Origin: Methylobacterium nonmethylotrophicum
Lineage (GTDB): Bacteria; Pseudomonadota; Alphaproteobacteria; Rhizobiales; Beijerinckiaceae
Length of the DNA stretch: 54,152 bases
Direction of reading: 5' to 3'
Assembly: GCF_004745635.1 (NCBI RefSeq)
Contig: NZ_SRLB01000040.1
Coordinates: forward strand, 1-54,152
Positions 24,951-33,031 of this stretch are shown here, piece after piece. The notes under the pieces are model-generated. The model did no database searches, was not told the origin of the DNA, and was given only the letters and a program-made list of their open reading frames with translations. The translations under genes and the position numbers were made by a program. The first letter of the stretch is position 1. The number at the start of each line of letters is the position of its first letter.

Positions 24951-25029
24951 GAGATGACTCCCCGCAATGAGGTGGGGTGTGTGGCGTGCGCCGGCCCGGC
25001 AGGGGCCGGCGGAGCGGTTCCGTTGCGCC

Positions 25030-25842
25030 TCAGCCGAACCGGCCGGTGATGTAGTCCTGGGTCTGGCGCTTCGACGGGTTCATGAACAGCCGGTTGGTCG
25101 GCCCGAACTCGATCAGCTCGCCGAGATACATGAAGGCGGTGAACTGCGAGATGCGGGCCGCCTGCTGCATGTTGTGGGTGACGATGGCGATGGTGAACTC
25201 GCCCCGCAGCTGCTCGATCAGCTCCTCGATGCGGCCGGTCGAGATCGGGTCGAGGGCCGAGGTCGGCTCGTCGAACAGGATCACCTCCGGGCGCTGCGCC
25301 ACCGTGCGGGCGATGCAGAGGCGCTGCTGCTGGCCGCCGGACAGGCCCATGCCGGACTGCTTGAGCTTGTCCTTCACCTCGTCCCACAGCGCGCCCTTGC
25401 GCAGGGCCTCCTCGACGCGGTTGTCGAGGTCGGCTTTGCCGAGGCGCTCGTAGAGCCGGATGCCGAACGCGATGTTGTCGTAGATCGACATCGGGAACGG
25501 GGTCGGCTTCTGGAACACCATGCCGACCCGGGCACGCAGCTCGTTGAGGTCGATCGAGGGATCCAGGATGTTGCGGCCGTCGAGCAGGATCTGCCCTTCC
25601 GCGCGCTGCTCGGGATAGAGGCTGTAGATGCGGTTGAAGGTCCGCAGCAGGGTGGACTTGCCGCAGCCCGACGGCCCGATCAGGGCCGTGACCTGGCGGT
25701 CGAGGAAGTTGAGGTTGATGTTCTTCAGGCCCTTGAAGTCGCCGTAGAAGAAGTTGAGGTCCTTGACGGCGAGGCGGACCGGGGCGGATTCGTCGGCCGT
25801 GCTCTGGCCCACGACCGGCGCGGCGGTGGCGGTGGCGCTCAT
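25030..25842 (-). CDS. pstB: Phosphate ABC transporter ATP-binding protein
   Basis: A 270-residue ATPase of the high-affinity phosphate importer. Walker A GPSGCGKST at 56-64, Q-loop VFQKPTPFP (typical of PstB), signature LSGGQQQRLCIARTVA, Walker B VILFDEPTSALDP, and the H-loop in THNMQQAARISQ. The N-terminus carries a 25-residue Ala/Thr-rich extension before the conserved VKDLNFFYGDF. It lies 24 bp after pstA. Works with PstA and PstC in the inner membrane. Confidence 0.96.
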   Translation of the reverse strand: MSATATAAPVVGQSTADESAPVRLAVKDLNFFYGDFKGLKNINLNFLDRQVTALIGPSGCGKSTLLRTFNRIYSLYPEQRAEGQILLDGRNILDPSIDLNELRARVGMVFQKPTPFPMSIYDNIAFGIRLYERLGKADLDNRVEEALRKGALWDEVKDKLKQSGMGLSGGQQQRLCIARTVAQRPEVILFDEPTSALDPISTGRIEELIEQLRGEFTIAIVTHNMQQAARISQFTAFMYLGELIEFGPTNRLFMNPSKRQTQDYITGRFG

Positions 25843-25866
25843 CGGGTGTCTCCAAGCAGGATGCGG

Positions 25867-26784
25867 TCAGCGCCCCTTGGGGCCGGTCAGGACGAGGCGG
25901 GCCACGATCGACAGGCCCAGGATGGTGACGGTGATGAGGAGCGCGCCGGCCCAGGCCAGCTGGCGCCAGTTCTCGTAAGGAGACAGCGCGAACTGGTAGA
26001 TCATCACCGGCAGGTTCGCGACGCCGCCCATCAGGTTGCTGTTGAACCAGGAATTGTTGTTGAGCGCCGTGAAGAGCAGCGGCGCGGTCTCGCCGGCGAT
26101 GCGGGCGAGCGCCAGGAGCACGCCGGTGACGATGCCGGACTGCGCCGCCCGCCAGGTGACGCTGCGGATCACGATCGAGGTCGGGGCGCCGAGGGCCGCG
26201 CCGGCCTCGCGCAGGGTCCCGGGCACCAGGCGCAGCATGTCCTCGGTGGTGCGCACGATCACCGGCGTCGCGATGATCGCCAGCGCCACGCCGCCAGCCC
26301 AGCCCGAATAGCCGCCCATCGGCCGCACCATCAGGGTGTAGACGAACAGGCCGATCAGGATCGAGGGCGCCGAGAGCAGGATGTCGTTGAGGAAGCGGAT
26401 CAGGTTGGCGAGCGGCGAGGTGCGGCCGTACTCGGCGAGGTAGGTGCCGGCGAGCACGCCGACCGGCGTCGCCACCACGATGCCGAGGGCCGTCATCACC
26501 AGGCTGCCGAGGATCGCGTTAGCGATGCCGCCGCCCTCGGAGCCGGGGCCGGGCGTCACCTGGGTGAACAGGGCCGGCGAGAAGCCGCGCACGCCCTCGA
26601 TGATGAGCATCAGCAGGATCGAGCCGAGCACCACCGCGCCGAGGGCGGTGGCGGCGGTGCAGGACACGATCAGGATCTTGTCGGCGGAGCGGCGGCTCGC
26701 GCGGACCCGGCCCCATTCCTGGGGCGCCGGGCGGGAGGGGGCGACCGGGGCGGCGCCCTGGACCGCGGCGGGGGAGGCGTTCAT
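25867..26784 (-). CDS. pstA: Phosphate ABC transporter permease PstA
   Basis: A 305-residue inner-membrane permease with about six helices. The N-terminal 30 residues are polar and proline-rich (APVAPSRPAPQEWG), then AATALGAVVLGSILLMLII opens the first helix. The EAA-type loop is in MLRLVPGTLREAGAALGAP, the contact site for PstB. PstA-typical phrases such as GGGIANAILGSL and SAPSILIGLFVYTLM are present. It lies 25 bp downstream of pstC. ATG at 26782-26784. The transporter's second permease subunit. Confidence 0.95.
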   Translation of the reverse strand: MNASPAAVQGAAPVAPSRPAPQEWGRVRASRRSADKILIVSCTAATALGAVVLGSILLMLIIEGVRGFSPALFTQVTPGPGSEGGGIANAILGSLVMTALGIVVATPVGVLAGTYLAEYGRTSPLANLIRFLNDILLSAPSILIGLFVYTLMVRPMGGYSGWAGGVALAIIATPVIVRTTEDMLRLVPGTLREAGAALGAPTSIVIRSVTWRAAQSGIVTGVLLALARIAGETAPLLFTALNNNSWFNSNLMGGVANLPVMIYQFALSPYENWRQLAWAGALLITVTILGLSIVARLVLTGPKGR

Positions 26785-26809
26785 CGGGAAGCGTCCTGCG
26801 GAGTCGGGG

Positions 26810-27784
26810 TCAGGCCACCTTCGCGCGGCGCACCAGCAGCCGGGCGACGATGAGCACGATGAAGGTGACGATGAACAGGATGCAGCCGAGGGCCATCAGG
26901 GCGTTGAGCTGCATGCCGTCGGCCTCGTTGAACTCGTTGGCGATGCGCGACGCGATGGTCGAGCCCGGATCGAAGATCGACGCCGACAGGCGGTTGGCGT
27001 TGCCGATCACGAAGGTGACCGCCATCGTCTCGCCGAGCGCGCGGCCGAGGCCCAGCATGATCGCCCCGATGATCGAGACCGAGGCCTGCGGGATCAGCAC
27101 GTGGCGCACGACCTCCCAGGTGGTGCAGCCGATGCCGTAGGCGCTCTCGCGCAGCACCGTCGGGATCTGGTCGAGCATGTCGCGGGTGATAGAGGCCACG
27201 AACGGCACGATCATGATCGCCAGGATGATGCCGGCGGTGAGCACGCCCACGCCGGACGGCACCTGGGCGTAGAACAGGGTGCCGACGACCGGCATGCCCT
27301 CGACGACGCTCGAGACCGGGATCTGCACGAAGCGCGCGAAGAGCGGCGCGAAGATGAACAGGCCCCACATGCCGTAGATGATGCTCGGCACGGCGGCGAG
27401 CAGCTCGATCGTCATGGCGACCGGGCGGCGGGCCCAGCCGGGGCAGAGCTGGGTCAGGTAGATCGCGATGCCGAGCGAGATCGGCACGCCGATGACCAGG
27501 GCGAGCAGCGCCGAGACGAGCGTGCCGATGATGGCGACGAGCGCCCCGTACTCCTCGCGTCCGACGTTCCAGGCGCTCGAGACGAGGAAGCCCGGGCCGA
27601 ACGTCTGGAAGGCGGGCCAGCCGCCATAGGCGATCGAGGCGAGGATGCCGGCGAGCACCAGCAGGACGAGGAGCGCCGAGGCGAGGGCGGCGACGCGGAA
27701 GATGCGGTCGCCCACGGGGCTCGGGGCGCGGCGGGCGACTTCGGGCCTCGCCGCCACAGCGACGTTCTCAGACAACGCGACCAT
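26810..27784 (-). CDS. pstC: Phosphate ABC transporter permease PstC
   Basis: A 324-residue inner-membrane permease. After a polar 35-residue start (SENVAVAARPEVARRAPSP) the first helix is ALASALLVLLVLAGILASI. The periplasmic loop carries NVGREEYGALVAIIGTLVS, typical of PstC. The cytoplasmic EAA loop is DQIPTVLRESAYGIGCTTW. AAVPSIIYGMWGLFIFAPL and GLGRALGETMAVTFVIGN are also conserved in PstC. It follows pstS after a 230-bp gap containing two stable hairpins, which may set a lower level for pstCAB than for pstS. Confidence 0.95.
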   Translation of the reverse strand: MVALSENVAVAARPEVARRAPSPVGDRIFRVAALASALLVLLVLAGILASIAYGGWPAFQTFGPGFLVSSAWNVGREEYGALVAIIGTLVSALLALVIGVPISLGIAIYLTQLCPGWARRPVAMTIELLAAVPSIIYGMWGLFIFAPLFARFVQIPVSSVVEGMPVVGTLFYAQVPSGVGVLTAGIILAIMIVPFVASITRDMLDQIPTVLRESAYGIGCTTWEVVRHVLIPQASVSIIGAIMLGLGRALGETMAVTFVIGNANRLSASIFDPGSTIASRIANEFNEADGMQLNALMALGCILFIVTFIVLIVARLLVRRAKVA

Positions 27785-28014
27785 CCGGGTTTCCCTTGGA
27801 GTGAGCGGCCTTAGCGCGCTGGGCGGATCGAGGCGAGTCGGACGCGATCCGGCGGTCGATACGGGTCCGCCACCGGGATCTCGGCTTCGCTCAAGCGCCG
27901 CGCGGGCTCGGACGCGGCCGGCCGGGCGACCTTGCGCGCCCGGCCGGCCGCGTCGTGCGCCGGCGGAAGGGAGGGCGGACCCCGCCCTCCCGGTAATCTA
28001 CGGCCGGGCGCCGG
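27785..28014 (-). other. pstS-pstC gap with two stable hairpins
   Basis: This 230-bp gap holds no gene. Hairpin 1 has perfect 10-bp arms 27969-27978 and 27982-27991 with a 3-nt loop, starting 23 bp after the pstS stop. Hairpin 2 has perfect 18-bp arms 27911-27928 and 27937-27954 with an 8-nt loop. Neither is followed by a U tract on the minus strand. They are therefore better read as RNA-stabilising or attenuating structures than as complete terminators. Such an arrangement commonly lets the binding protein be made in excess over the permeases. Confidence 0.65.
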
Positions 28015-29055
28015 TCACATGCCGAGGACGGGCTTGCCGTCCTTGCCGACGATGCTCTTCCACTCGTCCTCGACCTGGCCCACGACCTTGTCGGGCAGCG
28101 GGACGTAGTCGAGCTCGCTCGCCATCTTGTCGCCGCTCTTGTAGGCCCAGCGGAAGAACTTCAGCACCTCGGCGGTGCGGGCGGTGTCGGCCGGGTTCTT
28201 GTGGACCAGGATGAAGGTCGCGGCGGTGATCGGCCAGGCCTTGGCGCCGGCCTGGTTGGTCAGCGAGATGCCGAAGCCCGGAGCGGCCTTCCAGTCGGCA
28301 TTGGCGGCGGCGGCCTGGAACGCCTCGTCGCCCGGCATCGGGAACTGGCCGTCCTTGTTCCGGATCAGCGCCACCGGCAGGTTGTTCTGCTTGGCGTAGG
28401 CGTACTCGACGTAGCCGATGGCGTTCGGCACCTGCTTGACGACGGCCGTGACGCCCTCGTTGCCCTTGCCGCCCTGACCGGCCGGCCAGCTGACCGTGGT
28501 CGAGGCGCCGAGCTCGGACTTCCAGGCCGGCGACACGTCCGACAGGTAGGTGGTGAAGATGTTGGTGGTGCCGGACGCATCCGACCGGTAGACCGGGGTG
28601 ATCGGGCCGTCGGGCAGCTTCACGCCCTGGTTCAGGCCGGCGATCTTGGGGTCCGACCACTTCTTGATCTTGCCCTGGTAGATCTCGGCCAGGACCTCGC
28701 CGGTGAGCTTGACCTCGCCGGTCTTCACGCCCTGGATGTTGACGACCGGGACGACGCCGCCCATCACGGTCGGGAACTGGACCAGACCGTCCTTGGTCAG
28801 GGCCTCGCCCTTCAGCGGCGCGTCGGTGGCGCCGAAATCGACGGTCTTGGCCTGGATCTGCTTGATGCCGCCGCCCGAGCCGATCGACTGGTAGTTCAGG
28901 CCGTTGCCGGTCTCCTTGCGGTAGGCCTCGGCCCACTTGGAATAGACCGGGAACGGGAAGGTGGCGCCGGCACCCGTGATGTCGAGGGCCAGGGCGGAGG
29001 TGGCGATCTGGGCGGTCGCGAGCCCGATGGCGAGCGCGTAGGAGAAGGGCTTCAC
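28015..29055 (-). CDS. pstS: Phosphate-binding periplasmic protein PstS
   Basis: A 346-residue substrate-binding protein. Residues 1-24 form a signal peptide (MKPFSYALAIGLATAQIATS...LA). The mature protein opens DITGAGATFPFPVYSKW, a PstS hallmark, and the phosphate-contact segments SIGSGGGIKQIQ and RSDASGTTNIFT are present. WNEAWKS-like and SWPAGQGGKGNEGV segments follow, as in E. coli PstS. GTG start at 29053-29055 with GGAGA seven bases upstream. It is first in the pst-phoU-phoB operon; a Pho box lies about 190 bp upstream. Confidence 0.96.
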   Translation of the reverse strand: MKPFSYALAIGLATAQIATSALALDITGAGATFPFPVYSKWAEAYRKETGNGLNYQSIGSGGGIKQIQAKTVDFGATDAPLKGEALTKDGLVQFPTVMGGVVPVVNIQGVKTGEVKLTGEVLAEIYQGKIKKWSDPKIAGLNQGVKLPDGPITPVYRSDASGTTNIFTTYLSDVSPAWKSELGASTTVSWPAGQGGKGNEGVTAVVKQVPNAIGYVEYAYAKQNNLPVALIRNKDGQFPMPGDEAFQAAAANADWKAAPGFGISLTNQAGAKAWPITAATFILVHKNPADTARTAEVLKFFRWAYKSGDKMASELDYVPLPDKVVGQVEDEWKSIVGKDGKPVLGM

Positions 29056-29243
29056 TGGTATCTCCGTGTTCGGATCGGTCCGGCGGGGCGTTGGTCCGGG
29101 ACGGAACTCGTGTCCCGGCGCCTCGCGTCGTCGACTGCCGGTGGGGACGTGACCGGTCTCCCCGACTGCGCCGGAATGTGTCCCGATCGTTGCCGGGGCC
29201 TCCGCCGCGCCGCGAGGGATACGCCCGGCGCGACGCCGGCCCT

Positions 29244-29270
29244 ATGACGATCCCATGACGTTTGGATGAC
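29244..29270 (-). promoter_or_regulatory. Pho box upstream of pstS
   Basis: On the minus strand three GTCAT repeats occur at exactly 11-bp pitch (complements at 29266-29270, 29255-29259, 29244-29248). PhoB binds tandem direct repeats of (C/T)TGTCAT with 4-bp AT-rich spacers, an 11-bp unit. The first copy reads TTGTCAT. The box is 189 bp upstream of the pstS start, which implies a leader of about 150 nt. Confidence 0.85.
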
Positions 29271-29357
29271 AAGCGCCGGCCGGTTGCGACGTTCCGCGCC
29301 CCTCGCGCGTTGGAAGTGCGAGCTACCGCAGGCCCTTTATCGACAGGACGCGCCGTT

Positions 29358-29657
29358 GTGCACAACCTCGACACGCTGACCGACGAGCCCCCGGATCCCG
29401 GCGCGAGCGGGCAGCCGGGCGGCGCCGGCGACCGGGACGATCCCCGGCGCCGGGAGCTCTTGGCCCTGCACGCCGAGCGGACGGAGCTGGAGCTGCGGCT
29501 CGCCCGCGCCGGCCAGCAGCGGGCCTACCTCGCCGACCCGGCCGCGGCCGCCGCGGCCGAGGCCGAGGAGGCCGCCCTGCTGCAGGAACTCGACCGCCTC
29601 ATGACCCGGATCCGCGCGGCGGAATACCGGAGCCGCCCCGGTGCCCGGACCTGGTGA
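29358..29657 (+). CDS. Small coiled-coil hypothetical protein
   Basis: About 99 residues, mainly charged and helical: RELLALHAERTELELRLARA and AEAEEAALLQELDRLMTRIR form heptad-like coiled coil around an alanine stretch. No signal peptide or membrane helix. The start is uncertain: GTG at 29358 (VHNLDTLTDEP) avoids overlap with the Pho box, whereas an in-frame TTG at 29262 would overlap it. It is divergent from pstS and could share the PhoB-controlled region, but no Pho box half-sites point its way. I do not recognise a family. Confidence 0.5.
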   Translation: MHNLDTLTDEPPDPGASGQPGGAGDRDDPRRRELLALHAERTELELRLARAGQQRAYLADPAAAAAAEAEEAALLQELDRLMTRIRAAEYRSRPGARTW

Positions 29658-30026
29658 CGGGCCCCGGGCCGGAACGGGATTCGCCACCGGCCCGGGAACC
29701 TGGGCCGTACGACGCCGTTGCCCCCGGACCCGGGCAGCCGGGGCGTGGCCGCGAATGCGGCCTGTGGCGTGATCAGGAGTGACGGCGATGGGTTGCGGCG
29801 AGGTGCGGAGCGAGGGCGCGGTGCGAGACCGGACGCGGCGCTGCTGAGCCGCCCGCCCGCGGCGATGCGCGCGTCGACAGGCGCGCCGCGCGCCCCACTT
29901 CCCCGCGCATGGAAGCTCCGGCGCGGGACAGCGCGAGCGGCCCCCGAAGGTTCCCGGTCTCCGACGATCTCGGGATCGCGACCGAGCCGCCGCACCGCCC
30001 TCCCCGCTCCCGAACGTGAGAGTCGC
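29658..30026. other. Leader region of the sigma-factor gene
   Basis: 369 bp between a small gene and the EcfG-type sigma factor. It contains the EcfG-type promoter at 29695-29719. The sigma gene's frame is open without stops from about 29718 to 30027, so an upstream start is formally possible, but the extra sequence is Arg/Pro/Ala-rich and looks like chance GC-rich reading. Nothing else was recognised. Confidence 0.5.
29695..29719 (+). promoter_or_regulatory. EcfG-type general stress promoter
   Basis: GGAAC at 29695-29699, 16 bp, then CGTT at 29716-29719. This equals the consensus for EcfG sigma factors of the alphaproteobacterial general stress response (GGAAC, 16-17 bp, CGTT). It is oriented toward the EcfG-type sigma gene, 307 bp upstream of its start, and suggests autoregulation. 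Confidence 0.6.
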
Positions 30027-30749
30027 ATGGCGTCCACCGACAATCCTAACCTCGCCGCTCCCTCCAAGCCCGGCCTGCCCCCGACCGTCCAGGTCCATCT
30101 CGGCCGCCAGCTCCGCGCCGCCTACGCCCCCCTCGAGACCGCCGCGACCCCGGAGATCTTCCTCGCGCTGATCGAGAAGCTCGAGGCGGCGCTCGCCGCG
30201 CAAGGCAAGGCGGTGGAGCCCGAGTTCCGCGAAGGCATGCTGGCGGCCCTCTCCTCGCTGCGCGCCTTCGCGCTCTCGCTCACCAACAACGCCGCCCGGG
30301 CCGACGACCTCGTTCAGGACACGATCCTGCGCGCCTGGCAGAACCAGCACCGCTTCCAGCCCGGCACCAACCTGAACGCATGGCTGTTCACCATCCTGCG
30401 CAACGCGTTCTACTCCGAGCAGCGCAAGCGGATGCGCGAGGTGCAGGACGAGGACGGCTCCTACGCCGCGCGCCTGTTCACCGCTCCCGACCAGGGCCAC
30501 CGCCTCGACGTGCAGGACCTGCGCGCCGGCCTCGCCAAGCTGCCGCCCGACCAGCGCGAGGCGCTGATCCTGGTCGGCGCCGAGGGCCTGTCCTACGAGG
30601 AGGTCGCAGGCATCTGCGGCGTGGCGATCGGCACGATCAAGAGCCGGGTCAACCGCGCCCGCAACCGCCTCGCCGAGCTCCTCGGCTACAGCGACGACGA
30701 CCTCTCCGGTGACCGCATGATGCAGTCCGCCATGGGCGAGGGCGTCTGA
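30027..30749 (+). CDS. EcfG-type sigma factor with NepR-like N-terminal domain
   Basis: A 240-residue protein in three parts. Residues 21-54 contain HLGRQLRAAYAPLE and then TPEIFLALIEKLEA. They align without gaps to the two-helix core of NepR, the anti-sigma factor of the general stress response (IGxxLRxxY, then PxPDRFxxLLxxL). Residues about 75-140 are sigma region 2 (RADDLVQDTILRAWQNQHRF, WLFTILRNAFYSEQRKR). Residues about 165-220 are region 4 (LPPDQREALILVGAEGLSYE, IGTIKSRVNRARNRLAELL). These match EcfG sigma factors. An ordinary EcfG is about 180 residues and lacks the first part, so this looks like a NepR-EcfG fusion. No phyR or separate nepR is adjacent. ATG at 30027 gives the shortest complete form. 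Confidence 0.85.
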   Translation: MASTDNPNLAAPSKPGLPPTVQVHLGRQLRAAYAPLETAATPEIFLALIEKLEAALAAQGKAVEPEFREGMLAALSSLRAFALSLTNNAARADDLVQDTILRAWQNQHRFQPGTNLNAWLFTILRNAFYSEQRKRMREVQDEDGSYAARLFTAPDQGHRLDVQDLRAGLAKLPPDQREALILVGAEGLSYEEVAGICGVAIGTIKSRVNRARNRLAELLGYSDDDLSGDRMMQSAMGEGV

Positions 30750-30846
30750 CGCGTCGGCATGCGATCGCCCGGTGTCCGTGGTTGTCGCCCGCCCTGCGTG
30801 GATCGCCGGCAGGAACCACGGAAACGGGGCCCTTCGAGAAGCCGCG

Positions 30847-31620
30847 TCACGCCTCGATCATGCCCGTCGCCGCCGGCCCCGCCAGCAGCCGGTCGCTCTC
30901 GTCCTTGAGCGCCACGCCGGTCAGGCGCCGGGTCAGCGCCTGGTCGATCAGCCAGTGCAGCTTGAACGCCGCCAGGTCCGGCGTCAGCCCGGCCGCGCGC
31001 ACGTTCGACAGGCAGTTGCGCTCGGCGTCCGTGCGTCCGGGGCGCGGATCGAAGGTGAGGTAGACGCCCAGGCTGTCGGGCGAGGACAGGCCGGGCCGCT
31101 CGCCGATCAGCACCGCGACGGCGCGGGCCCGCAGCAATGCCCCGACCGCGTCGCCGAGCGCCACCCGGGCTTGGGTCGCCACCACAACCGGGGCGAGGCG
31201 CCAGCCGGACCCGGTGAGCGCCGGCTTGAGGGCAGAGAGGAGCGGCACCGCGCCCTCGTGCACCGCCCGGGCCGAGAGCCCGTCCGCCACCACCAGGGCG
31301 AGGTCGACCGGCTCGCCGGCGGCCTGCGTCAGCGCCGCTGTCGAGGCCTCGTCGAGCCGCCGGCCGAAATCGGGCCGGCGCAGGTAGGTCGTCCGGTCGG
31401 GCGCCGCCGAGGCCGCCGTCAGGGTCCCGAAGCCCAGGGCCGCGATGCCGGCCCGCACCGCCTCGACGCCGAGGGGCAGGTGGACCGCGTCGCGGGCCTG
31501 GGCATGGGCGAGGCCGAAGCGCAGCACCTCCCGGGTCGGCAGGCCGGCGCCGGCCCGGCCGAGGGCGATGCGGGCCGGCGTCAGGGCGGCGAGGCGCCGC
31601 CAGCCATCCTCCGGGCTCAC
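30847..31620 (-). CDS. eutC: Ethanolamine ammonia-lyase small subunit
   Basis: A 257-residue small subunit of the adenosylcobalamin-dependent lyase that converts ethanolamine to acetaldehyde and ammonia. EutC-typical segments are LTPARIALGRAGAGLPTREVL near the start, FGLAHAQARDAVHLPL, VADGLSARAVHEGAVPLL, and the closing NCLSNVRAAGLTPDLAAFKL and HWLIDQALTRRLTGVALKD. GTG at 31620 is chosen because it overlaps the eutB stop as GTGA, a typical coupled start, and is followed directly by conserved sequence. No eutA reactivase, permease or microcompartment shell genes occur nearby. Confidence 0.92.
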   Translation of the reverse strand: MSPEDGWRRLAALTPARIALGRAGAGLPTREVLRFGLAHAQARDAVHLPLGVEAVRAGIAALGFGTLTAASAAPDRTTYLRRPDFGRRLDEASTAALTQAAGEPVDLALVVADGLSARAVHEGAVPLLSALKPALTGSGWRLAPVVVATQARVALGDAVGALLRARAVAVLIGERPGLSSPDSLGVYLTFDPRPGRTDAERNCLSNVRAAGLTPDLAAFKLHWLIDQALTRRLTGVALKDESDRLLAGPAATGMIEA

Positions 31621-32996
31621 GCGGCGAGGCCTGGGCTGGCGGCCAGCAGCGGTGCCCCGCCCCCGGGCAGGAGCGCGCCGCCCGCATCGGTGAGGCCGAT
31701 CCGGGCGAGCCACTCGGCGAATTCCGGCGCCCGCTTGAGGCCCATCACCTCCCGCAGGTAGAGCTGGTCGTGGAAGGACGTCGACTGGTAGTTCAGCATC
31801 ACGTCGTCGGCCCCCGGCACGCCCATGATGTAGGTCACGCCGGCCGCGCCCAGCAGCGTCAGCAGGGTGTCCATGTCGTCCTGGTCGGCCTCGGCGTGGT
31901 TGGTGTAGCAGACGTCGACGCCGAGCGGCACGCCCATCAGCTTGCCGCAGAAATGGTCCTCGAGCCCGGCCCGGATGATCTCCTTGCCGTCGTAGAGGTA
32001 TTCCGGGCCGATGAAGCCCACCACCGTGTTGACGAGGAGCGGCCGGAACGCACGGGCGACCGCGTAGGCCCGGGCCTCCAGGGTCTGCTGGTCGATCCCG
32101 TGATGGGCGTCGGCCGAGAGCGCCGAGCCCTGGCCAGTCTCGAAATACATCACGTTGTCGCCTAAAGTCCCGCGCCTGAGGGCGAGCGCCGCCTCCTGCG
32201 CCTCCTTGAGCACCGAGAGCGTGACGCCGAACGAGGCGTTGGCGGCCTGCGTGCCGGCGATCGACTGAAACACCAGGTCGACCGGCACGCCGCGGTTCAT
32301 CGCCTCCAGCGTCGTGGTGACGTGGGTGAGCACGCAGCCCTGCGTCGGGATCGCGAAGCGGTCGATCAGCTCGGCGAGCAGGTGCAGCAGGCCGGTGAGG
32401 CCCTGGACCGAATCCGAGGCCGGGTTGATGCCGATGCAGGCATCGCCGCAGCCGTAAGACAAGCCGTCGAGGATCGCCGCGGTGATGCCGGCGGGGTCGT
32501 CGCTCGGGTGGTTGGGCTGGAGCCGGACCGCGAGCGTGCCGGGCAGCCCGATCGTGTTGCGCAGGCGCGTGACCACCCGCGCCTTGCGGGCGACCAGGAT
32601 CAGGTCCTGGTTGCGCATGATCTTCGAGACCGCGGCGGCGATCTCCGGCGTCACCCCGGGGGCGATCCGGCTCAGCGTCTCGGTCGAGGCGGTGAGCAGG
32701 AACTCGCGGAAGTCGCCGACCGTCAGGTGGGCGATCCGCGCGAAGGCCGCGGCATCGTGGCCGTCGAGGATCAGCCGGGTGACGTCGTCGGCCTCGTAGG
32801 GGATCAGCGGCCGGGCCAGGATCTCAGGCAGCGGCACCGCGGCGAGGCACCAGCGCGCCGCCACGCATTCCTCGGCGCTCCCTGCTGCGAGACCGGCGAG
32901 CCGGTCGCCGGACCGGGGCGGGCTCGCCTTCGCCATCAGCTCGGCAAGGTCGGAGAAGACGAAGGTCCGGGGTCCGACGACGTGGCGATAGCTCAT
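31617..32996 (-). CDS. eutB: Ethanolamine ammonia-lyase large subunit
   Basis: A 459-residue large subunit carrying the active site of coenzyme-B12-dependent ethanolamine ammonia-lyase. EutB hallmarks are MRNQDLILVARKARVVTRLR, NTIGLPGTLAVRLQPNHPSD, GDACIGINPASDSV, YFETGQGSALSADAHHGIDQ, FIGPEYLYDGKEIIRAGLED, and CYTNHAEADQDDMDTLL. The length is normal. It is 35 bp downstream of the transglutaminase-like gene and overlaps eutC by four bases. ATG at 32994-32996. Likely supplies nitrogen and carbon from ethanolamine. Confidence 0.95.
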   Translation of the reverse strand: MSYRHVVGPRTFVFSDLAELMAKASPPRSGDRLAGLAAGSAEECVAARWCLAAVPLPEILARPLIPYEADDVTRLILDGHDAAAFARIAHLTVGDFREFLLTASTETLSRIAPGVTPEIAAAVSKIMRNQDLILVARKARVVTRLRNTIGLPGTLAVRLQPNHPSDDPAGITAAILDGLSYGCGDACIGINPASDSVQGLTGLLHLLAELIDRFAIPTQGCVLTHVTTTLEAMNRGVPVDLVFQSIAGTQAANASFGVTLSVLKEAQEAALALRRGTLGDNVMYFETGQGSALSADAHHGIDQQTLEARAYAVARAFRPLLVNTVVGFIGPEYLYDGKEIIRAGLEDHFCGKLMGVPLGVDVCYTNHAEADQDDMDTLLTLLGAAGVTYIMGVPGADDVMLNYQSTSFHDQLYLREVMGLKRAPEFAEWLARIGLTDAGGALLPGGGAPLLAASPGLAA

Positions 32997-33031
32997 CGGC
33001 GATAGCTCCTGCGGGGCCTCCGGGGTGAACC

